NCBI RefSeq assembly: GCF_025148125.1
Contig: NZ_CP102267.1
Span: 3,420,501-3,484,500 of the forward strand
DNA: 64,000 nt
From: Blautia wexlerae DSM 19850
Lineage (GTDB): Bacteria > Bacillota > Clostridia > Lachnospirales > Lachnospiraceae
Direction of reading: 5' to 3'
The notes beneath the pieces are model-generated. The model saw nothing but the letters and a program-made list of their open reading frames with translations. It was not told the origin of the DNA and searched no databases. Position numbers and translations under genes: made by a program. Position 1 is the first letter of the stretch. Each line of letters starts with the position of its first letter. Of the stretch, positions 7,620 through 16,107 are shown piece after piece.

Positions 7620-9404
7620 ATGGAAAAAAGACAACGATATCAGGGATTTCGAAAATTCAGTATTAGAACCAGGCTGGTCATAGCGCTTTTCCTGATCTCT
7701 ATTGTACCATTAACAGGAATCAGCTTCTATTCGTTTCATATTTTTTCAGAAGCGCTTCGGGAAAAACTTTCCACTTCCATCTCACAGACTTTATCCATGA
7801 TCAATCTGAATATGGTAAGTGAGATTGAAAAGTATCAGTATCTCTGCGGCTCCATCTGCATCAGTCAGGAAATCAAGGACGGTCTTCTGAAAAAGGGTAT
7901 GACAGATACGGAAAAGAATCAAGCCATCAATGAAATCCAACATATGATTCGAAGTAAAATCATCTATCCTGCACAGGCAAAAAACATTACAGTATATGAT
8001 ACAGATGGGAATATTTTTTATGATTTGGGATATGATGGGTTATATTCGGATGATGTAAGCAGGATCCTGAGTCGTCTTGAAGAAGAAAATCAGGATGTAT
8101 GGGCATACGCACATACTTACCGTAACCGGGACATCCTGATTCTTGGAAGAAGAATTTATGAACAATACAGTCAGAGTCGTGTAATTGGTTATACCCTGAT
8201 TTCCATTGATGAAAAAATTTTTTCCAAAACAGTACTGGAACCAGTAGGTCTGGCTGACTCTTCCAATATTATGTATCTGAATATGGATGGAACAATCCTT
8301 TCTTCCTGGGATCGTAGTATTCAACTGGGGCAAAAAACCGAAAAAAAGCTGCTGAAAAATATTCAAGCAAGACTTCCAAACAGAACAGATTTTTTCAGCA
8401 TTTACAAAGATGGCGAAGAACAGCTGGTTACTTATATTTTCAATAAAAACCTGAACCAGCTGTTTGTATATACCATGCCATATCATTATATTAATTCTGA
8501 AGTTAACACTATGTTTTGGAAAATCCTGGCTGTGGCATTCTTCCTTGTTCTACTCTGCATTGGAATTGTAGCTATGGTGTATCCTGGAATTACCTCCCCC
8601 ATCAGAAGCATGCTGGATTTTTGCAGGGAATTATCAAAGGGAAATCTTTCCGTACGGATCCAGGATGACCACAAAGACGAACTTTCCGATCTTTCCGGAA
8701 GCATGAATCATATGGCAGATACCATTGAGAGCCTGATGAAACAACAGAAAAGCCAGGAAAAGAAAAAAAGAGAATTGGAGCTACAGATGCTTCAATATCA
8801 GTTAAATCCTCATTTTCTTTTCAACACTTTAAACAGTCTGCGCTTTGTAGCCGCCATGCATAAAGACCAGATTGTAAGTGATGGAATCCAGGCCCTCAGC
8901 AGTCTTTTGCAAAATACACTGACTAATAAAAACGAGTATATAACCATTCAGGAAGAGCTTGAGAACCTGGAAAACTACTTCGCGATTTTAAGAATCCGGT
9001 ATGCCGGAAGCTTTGAGTACTCTTTTGACGTAGAAGAGGAAGAACTGCTCTCCTGCCTTGTTCCTAAACTAATCCTGCAGCCCCTTGCAGAAAATTCTGT
9101 TATGCATGGTTCTTCTGATGACGGCTCCGTTATGGAAATTCTAATCACCTGTTGGGAAGAAAACAATCATCTTATCATAGAACTCTGTGACAATGGAAAA
9201 GGATTTGAAGTGACACCTGCAGCGCTGGAACCTCATACAAACCGGAAAAAGATTGGAATTACCAATGTAAATGACCGAATACAGCTGAATTTTGGAAAGG
9301 AATATGGACTTAAGGTCAATAGTCACCCTGGAGAAGGAACCACATGTACGCTGACTCTTCCCTTACTATATGTACAAGAACTGTCAAAAGATTATAACAG
9401 CTAA
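7620..9404 (+). CDS. Sensor histidine kinase, YesM/LytS type
   Basis: Membrane sensor kinase of 594 residues. The ATG at 7620 follows a GAGG at 7607-7610 and begins MEKRQRYQGFRKFSIRTRL. A first membrane helix (ALFLISIVPLTGISFYSF), an extracellular sensor of about 250 residues and a second helix (FWKILAVAFFLVLLCIGIVA) come first. HAMP (ITSPIRSMLDFCRELSKGN) follows, then the His_kinase domain with the phospho-acceptor in QYQLNPHFLFNTLNSLR. The ATPase has N box LAENSVMHG and G box DNGKGF. An open frame extends upstream to 6987 but overlaps the divergent gene and lacks a ribosome site. It pairs with the next gene and probably senses sugar or its binding protein. Confidence 0.9.
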   Translation: MEKRQRYQGFRKFSIRTRLVIALFLISIVPLTGISFYSFHIFSEALREKLSTSISQTLSMINLNMVSEIEKYQYLCGSICISQEIKDGLLKKGMTDTEKNQAINEIQHMIRSKIIYPAQAKNITVYDTDGNIFYDLGYDGLYSDDVSRILSRLEEENQDVWAYAHTYRNRDILILGRRIYEQYSQSRVIGYTLISIDEKIFSKTVLEPVGLADSSNIMYLNMDGTILSSWDRSIQLGQKTEKKLLKNIQARLPNRTDFFSIYKDGEEQLVTYIFNKNLNQLFVYTMPYHYINSEVNTMFWKILAVAFFLVLLCIGIVAMVYPGITSPIRSMLDFCRELSKGNLSVRIQDDHKDELSDLSGSMNHMADTIESLMKQQKSQEKKKRELELQMLQYQLNPHFLFNTLNSLRFVAAMHKDQIVSDGIQALSSLLQNTLTNKNEYITIQEELENLENYFAILRIRYAGSFEYSFDVEEEELLSCLVPKLILQPLAENSVMHGSSDDGSVMEILITCWEENNHLIIELCDNGKGFEVTPAALEPHTNRKKIGITNVNDRIQLNFGKEYGLKVNSHPGEGTTCTLTLPLLYVQELSKDYNS

Positions 9405-9440
9405 AAATCACAACCACTTTTGCCCACAGAAAGGACTTTT

Positions 9441-10619
9441 ATGTACAGTATATTAATTATTGACGATGAACCAATCGTAAAAATTGCGCTTCGCTCCATT
9501 CTTCCCTGGGAAGAGCATGGTTTTTTCATTTGTGGAACAGCATCAAATGGTCTTGAGGCTGTTCCACTGATTGAAAAACATCATCCGGATATCATTATCA
9601 CTGACCTGAAAATGCCTGAAATGGACGGACTGGAACTAATTCGTTTTCTGAAGGAAAAAGAATATCCCGGAGAAATACTGGTACTAAGCAACTACGAAGA
9701 CTTCGATTCAGTAAGAAGTGCATTGCTTTTAGGTGCTGCGGACTATCTGTTAAAAATCAAAATTCAACCAGATACACTCCTTGCCTGTCTGAACAAAACC
9801 ACAAAAAAAATGCAAAATACAGCTGACCGAAAAGATTCCATTCTGAAAACAGACATCACTGAACCCATAACCGATCATCTTCTCTCCTTTTTTCAGGGAG
9901 AAGAGTCTCTCGATTCGTTCATTGAAAGATATGGAGCAGAAAAATTTGGATTTATGAAACATTCCTGTGCTGTATGCTATGTAACGTTTGAAAAATTTTT
10001 ATCAAATGATGCATTTTCTATATCAGCTAATCTGCTGCGAGATATGATACTGGATGCTGTTCAGGGAGTGCTACAGCCATACATTCTTGTTCTCAGTGCC
10101 CATAATGCGCTCGTAGTATTTTCCCAAAAAGAATTAATGTGCAGTCAAGTAAAAGTGGAACAGCTGATAAAAAAGCTGTATAACCGTTTTACCATGTACC
10201 AAGCCTTTGCACCAGATATGCCATATAAAGAAAATCTGAAAAATTATGAAGAGGCCAGGACCACATATCAGGACTTTCTTCATAGTGAGGGGCATTATAA
10301 AAATGATGTTGCCAAAACCCTTACATACATAGAAAATAATTACATGCACCGTCTCACATTATCCTCCATTTCGGCAAATGTCAATCTCAGCACTAGCTAT
10401 TTATGCCGTGTTTTCAAGTCCGAAGTAGGAACAAGTATTACCAGTTACTTAAACAATCTGCGGATAAGAAAAGCTGCTACACTGATAAAGGAGAATACCT
10501 TTTCCCTGAAGGAGATCTCCGTTATGGTAGGAATTGACGATCAACTTTATTTTAGTCGATTATTCAAAAAGTGTATGGGAATTTCACCTTCTGAATATGG
10601 GAAACGATTTCATCTATAA
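9441..10619 (+). CDS. Response regulator, YesN type with AraC DNA-binding domain
   Basis: 392 residues starting at ATG 9441 behind AAAGGA; a TTG at 9420 lacks a ribosome site. Residues 1-120 are a receiver domain with acidic pair DDEP and phospho-acceptor Asp in DIIITDLKMPEMDG. The C-terminal ~100 residues are two AraC helix-turn-helix motifs (LTLSSISANVNLSTSYLCRVF and FSLKEISVMVGI...YFSRLFKKCMGISPSEY). The gene lies 36 bp after the kinase gene, so the two form a two-component system. In this family the targets are usually adjacent sugar ABC operons, here the divergent fucoside genes and perhaps the convergent GH95 gene. Confidence 0.92.
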   Translation: MYSILIIDDEPIVKIALRSILPWEEHGFFICGTASNGLEAVPLIEKHHPDIIITDLKMPEMDGLELIRFLKEKEYPGEILVLSNYEDFDSVRSALLLGAADYLLKIKIQPDTLLACLNKTTKKMQNTADRKDSILKTDITEPITDHLLSFFQGEESLDSFIERYGAEKFGFMKHSCAVCYVTFEKFLSNDAFSISANLLRDMILDAVQGVLQPYILVLSAHNALVVFSQKELMCSQVKVEQLIKKLYNRFTMYQAFAPDMPYKENLKNYEEARTTYQDFLHSEGHYKNDVAKTLTYIENNYMHRLTLSSISANVNLSTSYLCRVFKSEVGTSITSYLNNLRIRKAATLIKENTFSLKEISVMVGIDDQLYFSRLFKKCMGISPSEYGKRFHL

Positions 10620-10641
10620 GCAGGTAATCTGATATAAAACA

Positions 10642-10673
10642 GCAGGATGTCTTATAATCACAAGATATCCTGC
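10642..10673. terminator. Terminator between convergent genes
   Basis: GCAGGATGTCTT pairs imperfectly with AAGATATCCTGC around an 8-nt loop. It lies between the stop codons of the response regulator (+) and the GH95 gene (-), so it can serve both. Confidence 0.65.
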
Positions 10674-10697
10674 CTTTCATATATCATAATATATTCT

Positions 10698-12953
10698 TTA
10701 TATCAGCGTCTTCTGATAACTGCTTCCAGCATTCAGGACGATTTCTTCTTCCATACCATTATATAAGATTACCAGTTTCGCATCAATTGGAGATTTCAGA
10801 TTTATTTCCGTAACCCGTTTTTCTTTCCACTTGAAATTAAGTGTGATATTACCAGGCGCTTTCACGCCTTCTGCCATCCCATCTTTCCATTCATCTGGTA
10901 ATGCCGGAAGAAAAACAATTTTCTGCTCTTCATACTGAACTAGCATTTCCAGCACAGCAGCAGCAAATCCAAAATTACCATCAATCTGAAACGGAGGATG
11001 GGCACAAAGCATATTCGGATATATCCCGCCACCTACCAGACTGCATGCTTCTTCTCTTGTTAAGCGAAGCTGATTTTTTAATAAAGTCAGGGCATGATTT
11101 CCATCTCCAAGTTTTGCCCACAGGCAGGCTTTCCACGCCATACACCAGCCGGTTCCCTTATCCCCACGCCTTTCCAAAGAAGTTCTGCAGGCTTCTATAA
11201 GAGGTTCATTCTCTTTATGAATCTGGTTCCCAGGATATAATCCAAACAGGTGAGAAATATGTCTGTGATTGATATCTGCTTCCGGGTAATCATAAAACCA
11301 TTCCTGAAGCTGCCCTTCTTTCCCAATTTTATAGGCAGGAAGTTTCTGAAGCACATTTTTGACTGCATTTGTAAAATCTTCTACTCCCAGAATTTCACAT
11401 GCTTTTAAATATAATCCAAACAGTTCTCTCAATATGCTGATATCCATTGTTGACGCAAACGTAACACTATGTGTCGTCATATCTGGTGCAAGGAATGTAT
11501 TTTCAGGTGAAGTAGAGGGAGCAGTTACATAATATCCCTTATAAGGTACCAGATAGCCCAGGTAAAATTCTACGGCCCCTTGTATAATCGGAAATGCCTT
11601 CTTTTTTAAAAAAGCTTCATCCAATGTATAGCAGTAATGTTCCCATAAATGACAGCATAACCATCCAGAACTCATCGGCCACATGGAATATGTACAGGGA
11701 TTTTCGTCCTGTCCAAATTGTCCAACCGGGCTTGAGTGTCCCCAAATATCCAGATTATGGTGGCTTACCCAGCCAGCCAGATGATAAACATCCTGAGCTG
11801 TTTTTTCACCTTTTTTTGAGGTACGTTCTATAAGTTCAAGCAAAGGCATATGACAGTCACTTAAATTTGCTTTTTCTGCTATCCAGTAATTCATTTCCGT
11901 ATTAATATTTACAGTATAATTACTGCTCCAGGGAGCACGCATATGGTGATTCCAGATTCCCTGAAGATTTGTACATTGTGAACCGGGTACAGATGAACAG
12001 ATCATCAGATAGCGGGCATAATGAAACATTTTTAATGCAAGTTCATTATCGGGTGTATAATTAATGTCAAGATGCATCCTATCAAAATAATTTGCGTATA
12101 CATCCATATGCGCCTTTTTTTGCTTTTCATATTGAATGTGCTGGATGTTTTCCATCATACAGTTTCTTTTTGAAAAAAAGAGTTCTTTTTGTTTAAAATC
12201 AGTTACTCCGGACACGTAAATATACACATCATTTGGAGTATTTATAAAAAGCTTATCCGCTTGCTGATATACATTTCCACCGTTCGTTTGTACATATAAT
12301 CCAATTGCAAAACGGATTCCCTGCCCCTCTTCATAAACGACAGGAACTTCGCAGGAATAATAAGGTGGTGCAACATAAATGGGTGCCTGCCCTTCTAATA
12401 TAATTCCATTTTCTGCAAAAAAAGCAGATTTGTGCTTTATTTCACTTTCCAGTGTTATTGACATTTCAAGATTGCAATTTGGAGAAGTATGATAATGAAT
12501 TGCCATCACTGGTTCTGACATACTCACAAAAAATTCTCTTTGATAAATCAAATCATCCTGGCAGAATTCTATTTTTTCAGTTGCATTCGTCAGGCACAGT
12601 TCTCTTCTATAAAAGCTGTTTCCATTTTGAATGGGTTCTTTCACATTAATGGAAAGCGTTCCTGCAGGCAGATAGCTTTCTGTCCAGTCTCCTAACACAT
12701 TTTCTTTGCAATAATTCTCTGCTCCCTGGTAATCCCCTGCAAAAATGTGTTTTCTAAAAAGATCCCAGTCGACATTTTTGTTGGGATTTTCCTTGTTTCT
12801 TCCATTTCCAGACCAAAGCGAATCCAGATTCAATTCTATTCTTTCATTTTGAAATCTTCCATAGGACATTGCTCCCATGGTTCCATTTCCAAGGGGCAGC
12901 GCTTCATTCCAGGCTTCTGCTGGTTTATCAAAAATAAGTGCTAAGCGATCCAT
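10698..12953 (-). CDS. GH95 alpha-L-fucosidase (1,2-alpha-L-fucosidase type)
   Basis: A 751-residue inverting glycosidase, full length for GH95 without extra modules. It opens with the N-terminal fold (LALIFDKPAEAWNEALPLGNGTMGAM). It carries the catalytic Asn pair in NINTEMNYW (Asn349 and Asn351, corresponding to Asn421/423 of AfcA), the acid region SPENTF, and the C-terminal motifs HRHISHLFGLYPGNQ and QIDGNFGFAAAV, whose Asp is catalytic. There is no signal peptide, so it is cytoplasmic like the GH29 enzyme. GH95 prefers terminal Fuc-alpha-1,2-Gal, complementary to GH29-B enzymes that act on alpha-1,3/4 linkages. A palindromic element starts 16 bp upstream of its start codon and must include or displace its promoter. 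Confidence 0.9.
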   Translation of the reverse strand: MDRLALIFDKPAEAWNEALPLGNGTMGAMSYGRFQNERIELNLDSLWSGNGRNKENPNKNVDWDLFRKHIFAGDYQGAENYCKENVLGDWTESYLPAGTLSINVKEPIQNGNSFYRRELCLTNATEKIEFCQDDLIYQREFFVSMSEPVMAIHYHTSPNCNLEMSITLESEIKHKSAFFAENGIILEGQAPIYVAPPYYSCEVPVVYEEGQGIRFAIGLYVQTNGGNVYQQADKLFINTPNDVYIYVSGVTDFKQKELFFSKRNCMMENIQHIQYEKQKKAHMDVYANYFDRMHLDINYTPDNELALKMFHYARYLMICSSVPGSQCTNLQGIWNHHMRAPWSSNYTVNINTEMNYWIAEKANLSDCHMPLLELIERTSKKGEKTAQDVYHLAGWVSHHNLDIWGHSSPVGQFGQDENPCTYSMWPMSSGWLCCHLWEHYCYTLDEAFLKKKAFPIIQGAVEFYLGYLVPYKGYYVTAPSTSPENTFLAPDMTTHSVTFASTMDISILRELFGLYLKACEILGVEDFTNAVKNVLQKLPAYKIGKEGQLQEWFYDYPEADINHRHISHLFGLYPGNQIHKENEPLIEACRTSLERRGDKGTGWCMAWKACLWAKLGDGNHALTLLKNQLRLTREEACSLVGGGIYPNMLCAHPPFQIDGNFGFAAAVLEMLVQYEEQKIVFLPALPDEWKDGMAEGVKAPGNITLNFKWKEKRVTEINLKSPIDAKLVILYNGMEEEIVLNAGSSYQKTLI

Positions 12954-12969
12954 AACCCACTCCTCAATT

Positions 12970-13134
12970 CTAGTACATCGTTTTCGAAATAACTATACCA
13001 CTCACTTGTCTGCGAATCCGATTGCACAGGTCTAAAAGCCTCAGCGTAGCCCGCTACGCCTGCGTTTTTATACCAGCACACTCGAATCCGCATCCTACGC
13101 GATTGGTATAGTTATTTACGAAACGATGTACTAG
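12970..13134. repeat. 165-bp imperfect palindromic element, family 2 copy 1
   Basis: The ends are inverted: CTAGTACATCGTTTTCGAAA at the left and the complement of CTAGTACATCGTTTCGTAAA at the right. Pairing continues through AACTATACCA toward a GC-rich centre (GCGTAGCCCGCTACG). It has no ORF. A diverged partial copy is at 23067-23139. Terminal inversion, intergenic position and lack of coding are those of a MITE-like or BIME-like element. Confidence 0.75.
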
Positions 13135-13229
13135 AAAACTTTATTTTTATAATTATACACAACTCTCAGGGATTAATCAACTGGTGTAATTTCGGATTTA
13201 TTGTTGAAAAATGTAGAAAAATGAATGGC

Positions 13230-13794
13230 TTATTTGCCTGATATATCCAAAAATAAAATATTCTTTCTCCGATTTAATCGCTCTAATATTTCTTCCGATT
13301 CAGCACTGATATTTCCAAATGCACGTTCTGGTTTTCCGAGGAAAAATCCCTGGCCGTAATGCACTCCCAGGCTGTGCAGACATTCCAGCTCCTGTACTGT
13401 TTCTATCCCTTCTGCGATCAGAATTGCTCCTGTTGCATTACAGTAATCCAACAGGAGTTTCATCATGATCTCTTTTTTCTTATACTTGTGAATATCCCTT
13501 ACCAGTTCTATATCCGCTTTCAGATAGTCAGGTGTGGTATTCACTACACGATTTAGGCCTGAATGTCCAGCTCCCACATCATCCAATGCTATCTCATATC
13601 CCTGATCTGCATAATGTTTCATGATCTGCTGCAATATCTGATAGTTTTCTATGTCTGATCTCTCTGTTATTTCGAATACAATATCAGAAGCAGGAACCCC
13701 TGCCTGTCTGTAAATTGACGATTGGCTGAAACACCGGATATATGGATTTTCTCTCTAATATCTTATAGAATTCATCTGCTTTGTTTACTTTCAT
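13230..13794 (-). pseudogene. EAL-domain (c-di-GMP phosphodiesterase) gene with internal deletion
   Basis: Translation from the ATG at 13792-13794 gives MKVNKADEFYKILERKSIYP, then VFQPIV, the normal start of an EAL domain. The reading then moves, in another frame, to IYRQAGVPASDIVFEITERS, LDDVGAGHSGLNRVV, KADIELVRDI and the end YGQGFFLGKPE. About 100 residues, including the EAL signature and one metal-binding site, are absent, and the frame changes at the join near 13715. The 3' part alone is open for 134 codons, but it cannot be an active phosphodiesterase. A short upstream reading frame ends in an ATGA overlap with this start, so the intact ancestor was translationally coupled to another gene. 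Confidence 0.8.
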
Positions 13795-14072
13795 CCTTTT
13801 ATGATCACTCCCATACTTGCGTAAATCCCTTGCATCAGTTCACTCCCAATAGAGTACATGGTGATGTAATCAGAATTCCTGCAAATGAAATGAATATTTC
13901 ATCACACGATTACAGATCGGGTGTTCATTACATTGGAAAGTATAGAAACATTGAGAAAAAAGTTCAATAGACTTTACTGAGGTTTAACTATATTTAACAT
14001 GGGTCTTACGCTACTGTTCGTTTCGTTCTCAGTAACAGCTGACACCAAAGTACATCCTGCAAGAAATTCGGC
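13795..14072. other. Decayed intergenic stretch with a short repeat
   Basis: No intact gene was found. The reverse strand has a 32-codon tail (..DYITMYSIGSELMQGIYASM..) that ends at the start of the EAL remnant; its family is not recognised. Positions 14011-14036 match the GTTACTGTTC...CTCAGTAAC motif of repeat family 1. Confidence 0.5.
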
Positions 14073-14610
14073 TCAAAGTGCTTTCCTCGGACAGGTTTTG
14101 ACACATTCCATACACAAAATGCATTCTGTTCCGTTTTTCCGTTTTCTGGAGTTATCGGTTATATCAACATTCATCGGACAAACTTTTTTACATTTTCCAC
14201 ATGAAATACACTTCTCTTTGTCACACTTAACCCTGACTACAGAGAAATAGCTCATAGGTTTCAGAAAGATCGTGACAGGACGCTCTGTTATCTTTGAATA
14301 GGAATGCCAGAATAATCCCCACAATATAATACAGAATATTCCCCACGATAAAAGCTATAAACATGATTTTCTCCATATTCTCTACGTGATTCAGAAAAAG
14401 TAGCACCACGAAAGAGAACGAAAATGCAAATGTAATATACCGGATGAAACCTATCTTTTTTCTTGCAGCCTGAGGCTTTTTATATGGTAAAAAGTCCAAC
14501 ACCATAGCTGTCCAACAGGCATATCCGCACCATCCTCTTCCAAACAAAAGTGGTCCGAATATTTTTGCAACAGCATAATGGATCGTAGCTGCTTCAAATA
14601 CTCCGCTGCA
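14073..14610 (-). pseudogene. 4Fe-4S membrane protein (NapH/NosR-like), frameshifted
   Basis: Two overlapping reverse frames give one protein. The first reads GVFEAATIHYAVAKIFGPLL, FGRGWCGYACWTAMVLDFLP and three membrane helices ending FLFKDNRA. The second continues FLKPMSYFSVVRVKCDKEKC, ISCGKCKKVCP and CILCMECVKTCPRKAL, two 4Fe-4S ferredoxin motifs. The expected FCKYICP segment at the junction (near 14270) is missing, a deletion of roughly 20 bp that shifts the frame. The N-terminus is also lost: a REP-like repeat stands at 14601-14630 where coding similarity stops. Such proteins normally pass electrons to membrane oxidoreductases. Confidence 0.8.
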
Positions 14611-14630
14611 AAGCAGCTCCCACAATTCTC
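14601..14630. repeat. REP-like repeat, family 3 copy 1
   Basis: It begins CTCCGCTGCAAAGCAGCTCC and ends CACAATTCTC. The core GCTGC-AAA-GCAGC is a small hairpin. Matching sequences occur at 30331-30360 and, inverted, at 56207-56231. It marks the broken 5' end of the ferredoxin-like pseudogene. Confidence 0.65.
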
Positions 14631-14842
14631 ATCATATCTCAATATAAAGTATTTGTCTAATGTTTCTATTAAGTAAATATTTGTCAGACCAATTTGCCAT
14701 AAGTACCAGAATATCAGGATTTGCGAAGGCAATTTATAGTAGATTTTGGCATATACATTTCGATTTTTTTTGAGTATAATAATTCCGAAAAAGTACTTTG
14801 ACAGTAAATAAATGCAACATCATTGCACAGGAGGCATGGGAT

Positions 14843-15427
14843 ATGATTATTACAATAGCAAGACAGTGCGGAAGCGGCGGACATGAAATAGGAAAAGAAC
14901 TGGCTTCCAGACTTGGACTGGAACTCTATGACAGAAAGAAGCTGGAAGAAGAGGCCAAAAAACTTGGAAAGCTTGACGAAAACAAAGAATTTTTCCAGGA
15001 AAAGGCAGTAAACAGCCTGCTCTACAGCATTGCTGTAAGCTACGGAGAAAGCAATCCGATGGAAAAATCTTTTGAACTTATACGTGAACTTACGCAGCAA
15101 AAATCTGCCGTAATCATCGGACGCTGTTCAGGAGCGATCTATGCAAATGATCCTGAGGCAACTACTGTTTTTCTTCACGCAGATAAAGACTGCCGTATCA
15201 AACGTGTAATGGAACGGGACGGTATTAATGAGAAAAAAGCTGCAAAGCTGATAAAGGAAGTGGATGAGAAAAGAGCATCTTTCCACAAATTCTGCACAGG
15301 CAAAGAATGGGAAGACGCCAACCAGTATCAACTGTCTATTGATACAGGCAAACTTGATATTTCCGATGCAGCAGACATGATCATAAATTATATCAATGCT
15401 AAAAATATCGGACAAAAGCACCTGTAA
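14843..15427 (+). CDS. Cytidylate kinase-like P-loop protein
   Basis: 194 residues starting at ATG 14843, preceded by GGAGG; upstream in-frame codons lack a ribosome site. It begins MIITIARQCGSGGHEIGKEL, with the modified P-loop of the cytidylate-kinase-like family (PF13189), followed by LGLELYDRKKLEEEAKKLG and the strand SAVIIGRCSGAIY. The family resembles CMP kinase, but its members are often annotated without a tested substrate. Local context gives no clue, because the gene stands alone between a decayed region and a terminator. A second member is encoded at 53950-54570. Confidence 0.8.
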   Translation: MIITIARQCGSGGHEIGKELASRLGLELYDRKKLEEEAKKLGKLDENKEFFQEKAVNSLLYSIAVSYGESNPMEKSFELIRELTQQKSAVIIGRCSGAIYANDPEATTVFLHADKDCRIKRVMERDGINEKKAAKLIKEVDEKRASFHKFCTGKEWEDANQYQLSIDTGKLDISDAADMIINYINAKNIGQKHL

Positions 15428-15448
15428 TTTCCAAATAACACTGTAAAA

Positions 15449-15486
15449 ATCAGGCACAAGTTTCCGAAATATAACTTGTGCCTGAT
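15449..15486. terminator. Terminator after the CMP-kinase-like gene
   Basis: CAGGCACAAGTT pairs with AACTTGTGCCTG around a short loop, about 20 bp after the stop codon. T-rich sequence follows at a short distance. Confidence 0.7.
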
Positions 15487-15587
15487 TTGCATTTTCTTTT
15501 AATATTTACTGTTTGACTGATCAGATTCATCCATCGGATATCTCTGTAATTTCGCAGATAGACTTCTCAAATATGCTATACAACGCA

Positions 15588-16064
15588 TCAATGTTCCAGG
15601 ATATATTCCATCTGCCTTTCTTTTGTTTTCATACCCATTTTTTTATAGAACTTTTCGGCTGAAGTATTTCCTGCCCATACATTCAGTGTCACTTCATAAC
15701 AGCCCATTCGCTTTGCTTCATTTTTTACATATTCAAACAAACTCTCGCCGATATGCTGTCCTCGTGCCTGCTGATCAACACATAGATCATCTATAAAAAG
15801 AGACTTAAACGGTACCATATTAGTTGAAAAAGGCTGTTCCTGTAATTGGCAAAATGCATATCCTACACAAACATCTTCCTCGTTCACTGCTACATATATG
15901 GGTTTTTCTTCTTTTCCTAATAGCTCTGTCAATTCGCTTACAGTATATTTTGTGGTACCGGGAATAAAAATATCAGGTCTTATATCTGCATGGATCTGCA
16001 ATACCTGTCCCAACAGTTCAATTATTCTTAGAATGTCTTTTTCTTCTGCTTTTCTAATAGTCAT
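15588..16064 (-). CDS. GNAT-family N-acetyltransferase
   Basis: 158 residues from the ATG at 16064, which has GGAGG directly upstream; a longer in-frame start at 16097 has none. It reads MTIRKAEEKDILRIIELLGQ, then LFIDDLCVDQQARGQHIGES, the acetyl-CoA-binding motif A (Q/R-x-x-G-x-G/A), and YEVTLNVWAGNTSAEKFYKKMGM, motif B with the usual C-terminal Tyr. The substrate is unknown. It is 10 bp downstream of the HipA-type gene in the same direction, so the two may share a transcript. Confidence 0.85.
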   Translation of the reverse strand: MTIRKAEEKDILRIIELLGQVLQIHADIRPDIFIPGTTKYTVSELTELLGKEEKPIYVAVNEEDVCVGYAFCQLQEQPFSTNMVPFKSLFIDDLCVDQQARGQHIGESLFEYVKNEAKRMGCYEVTLNVWAGNTSAEKFYKKMGMKTKERQMEYILEH

Positions 16065-16107
16065 TTTTTGTCCTCCAAGTAACAAATTATTCCACATGTC
16101 GATTTCT

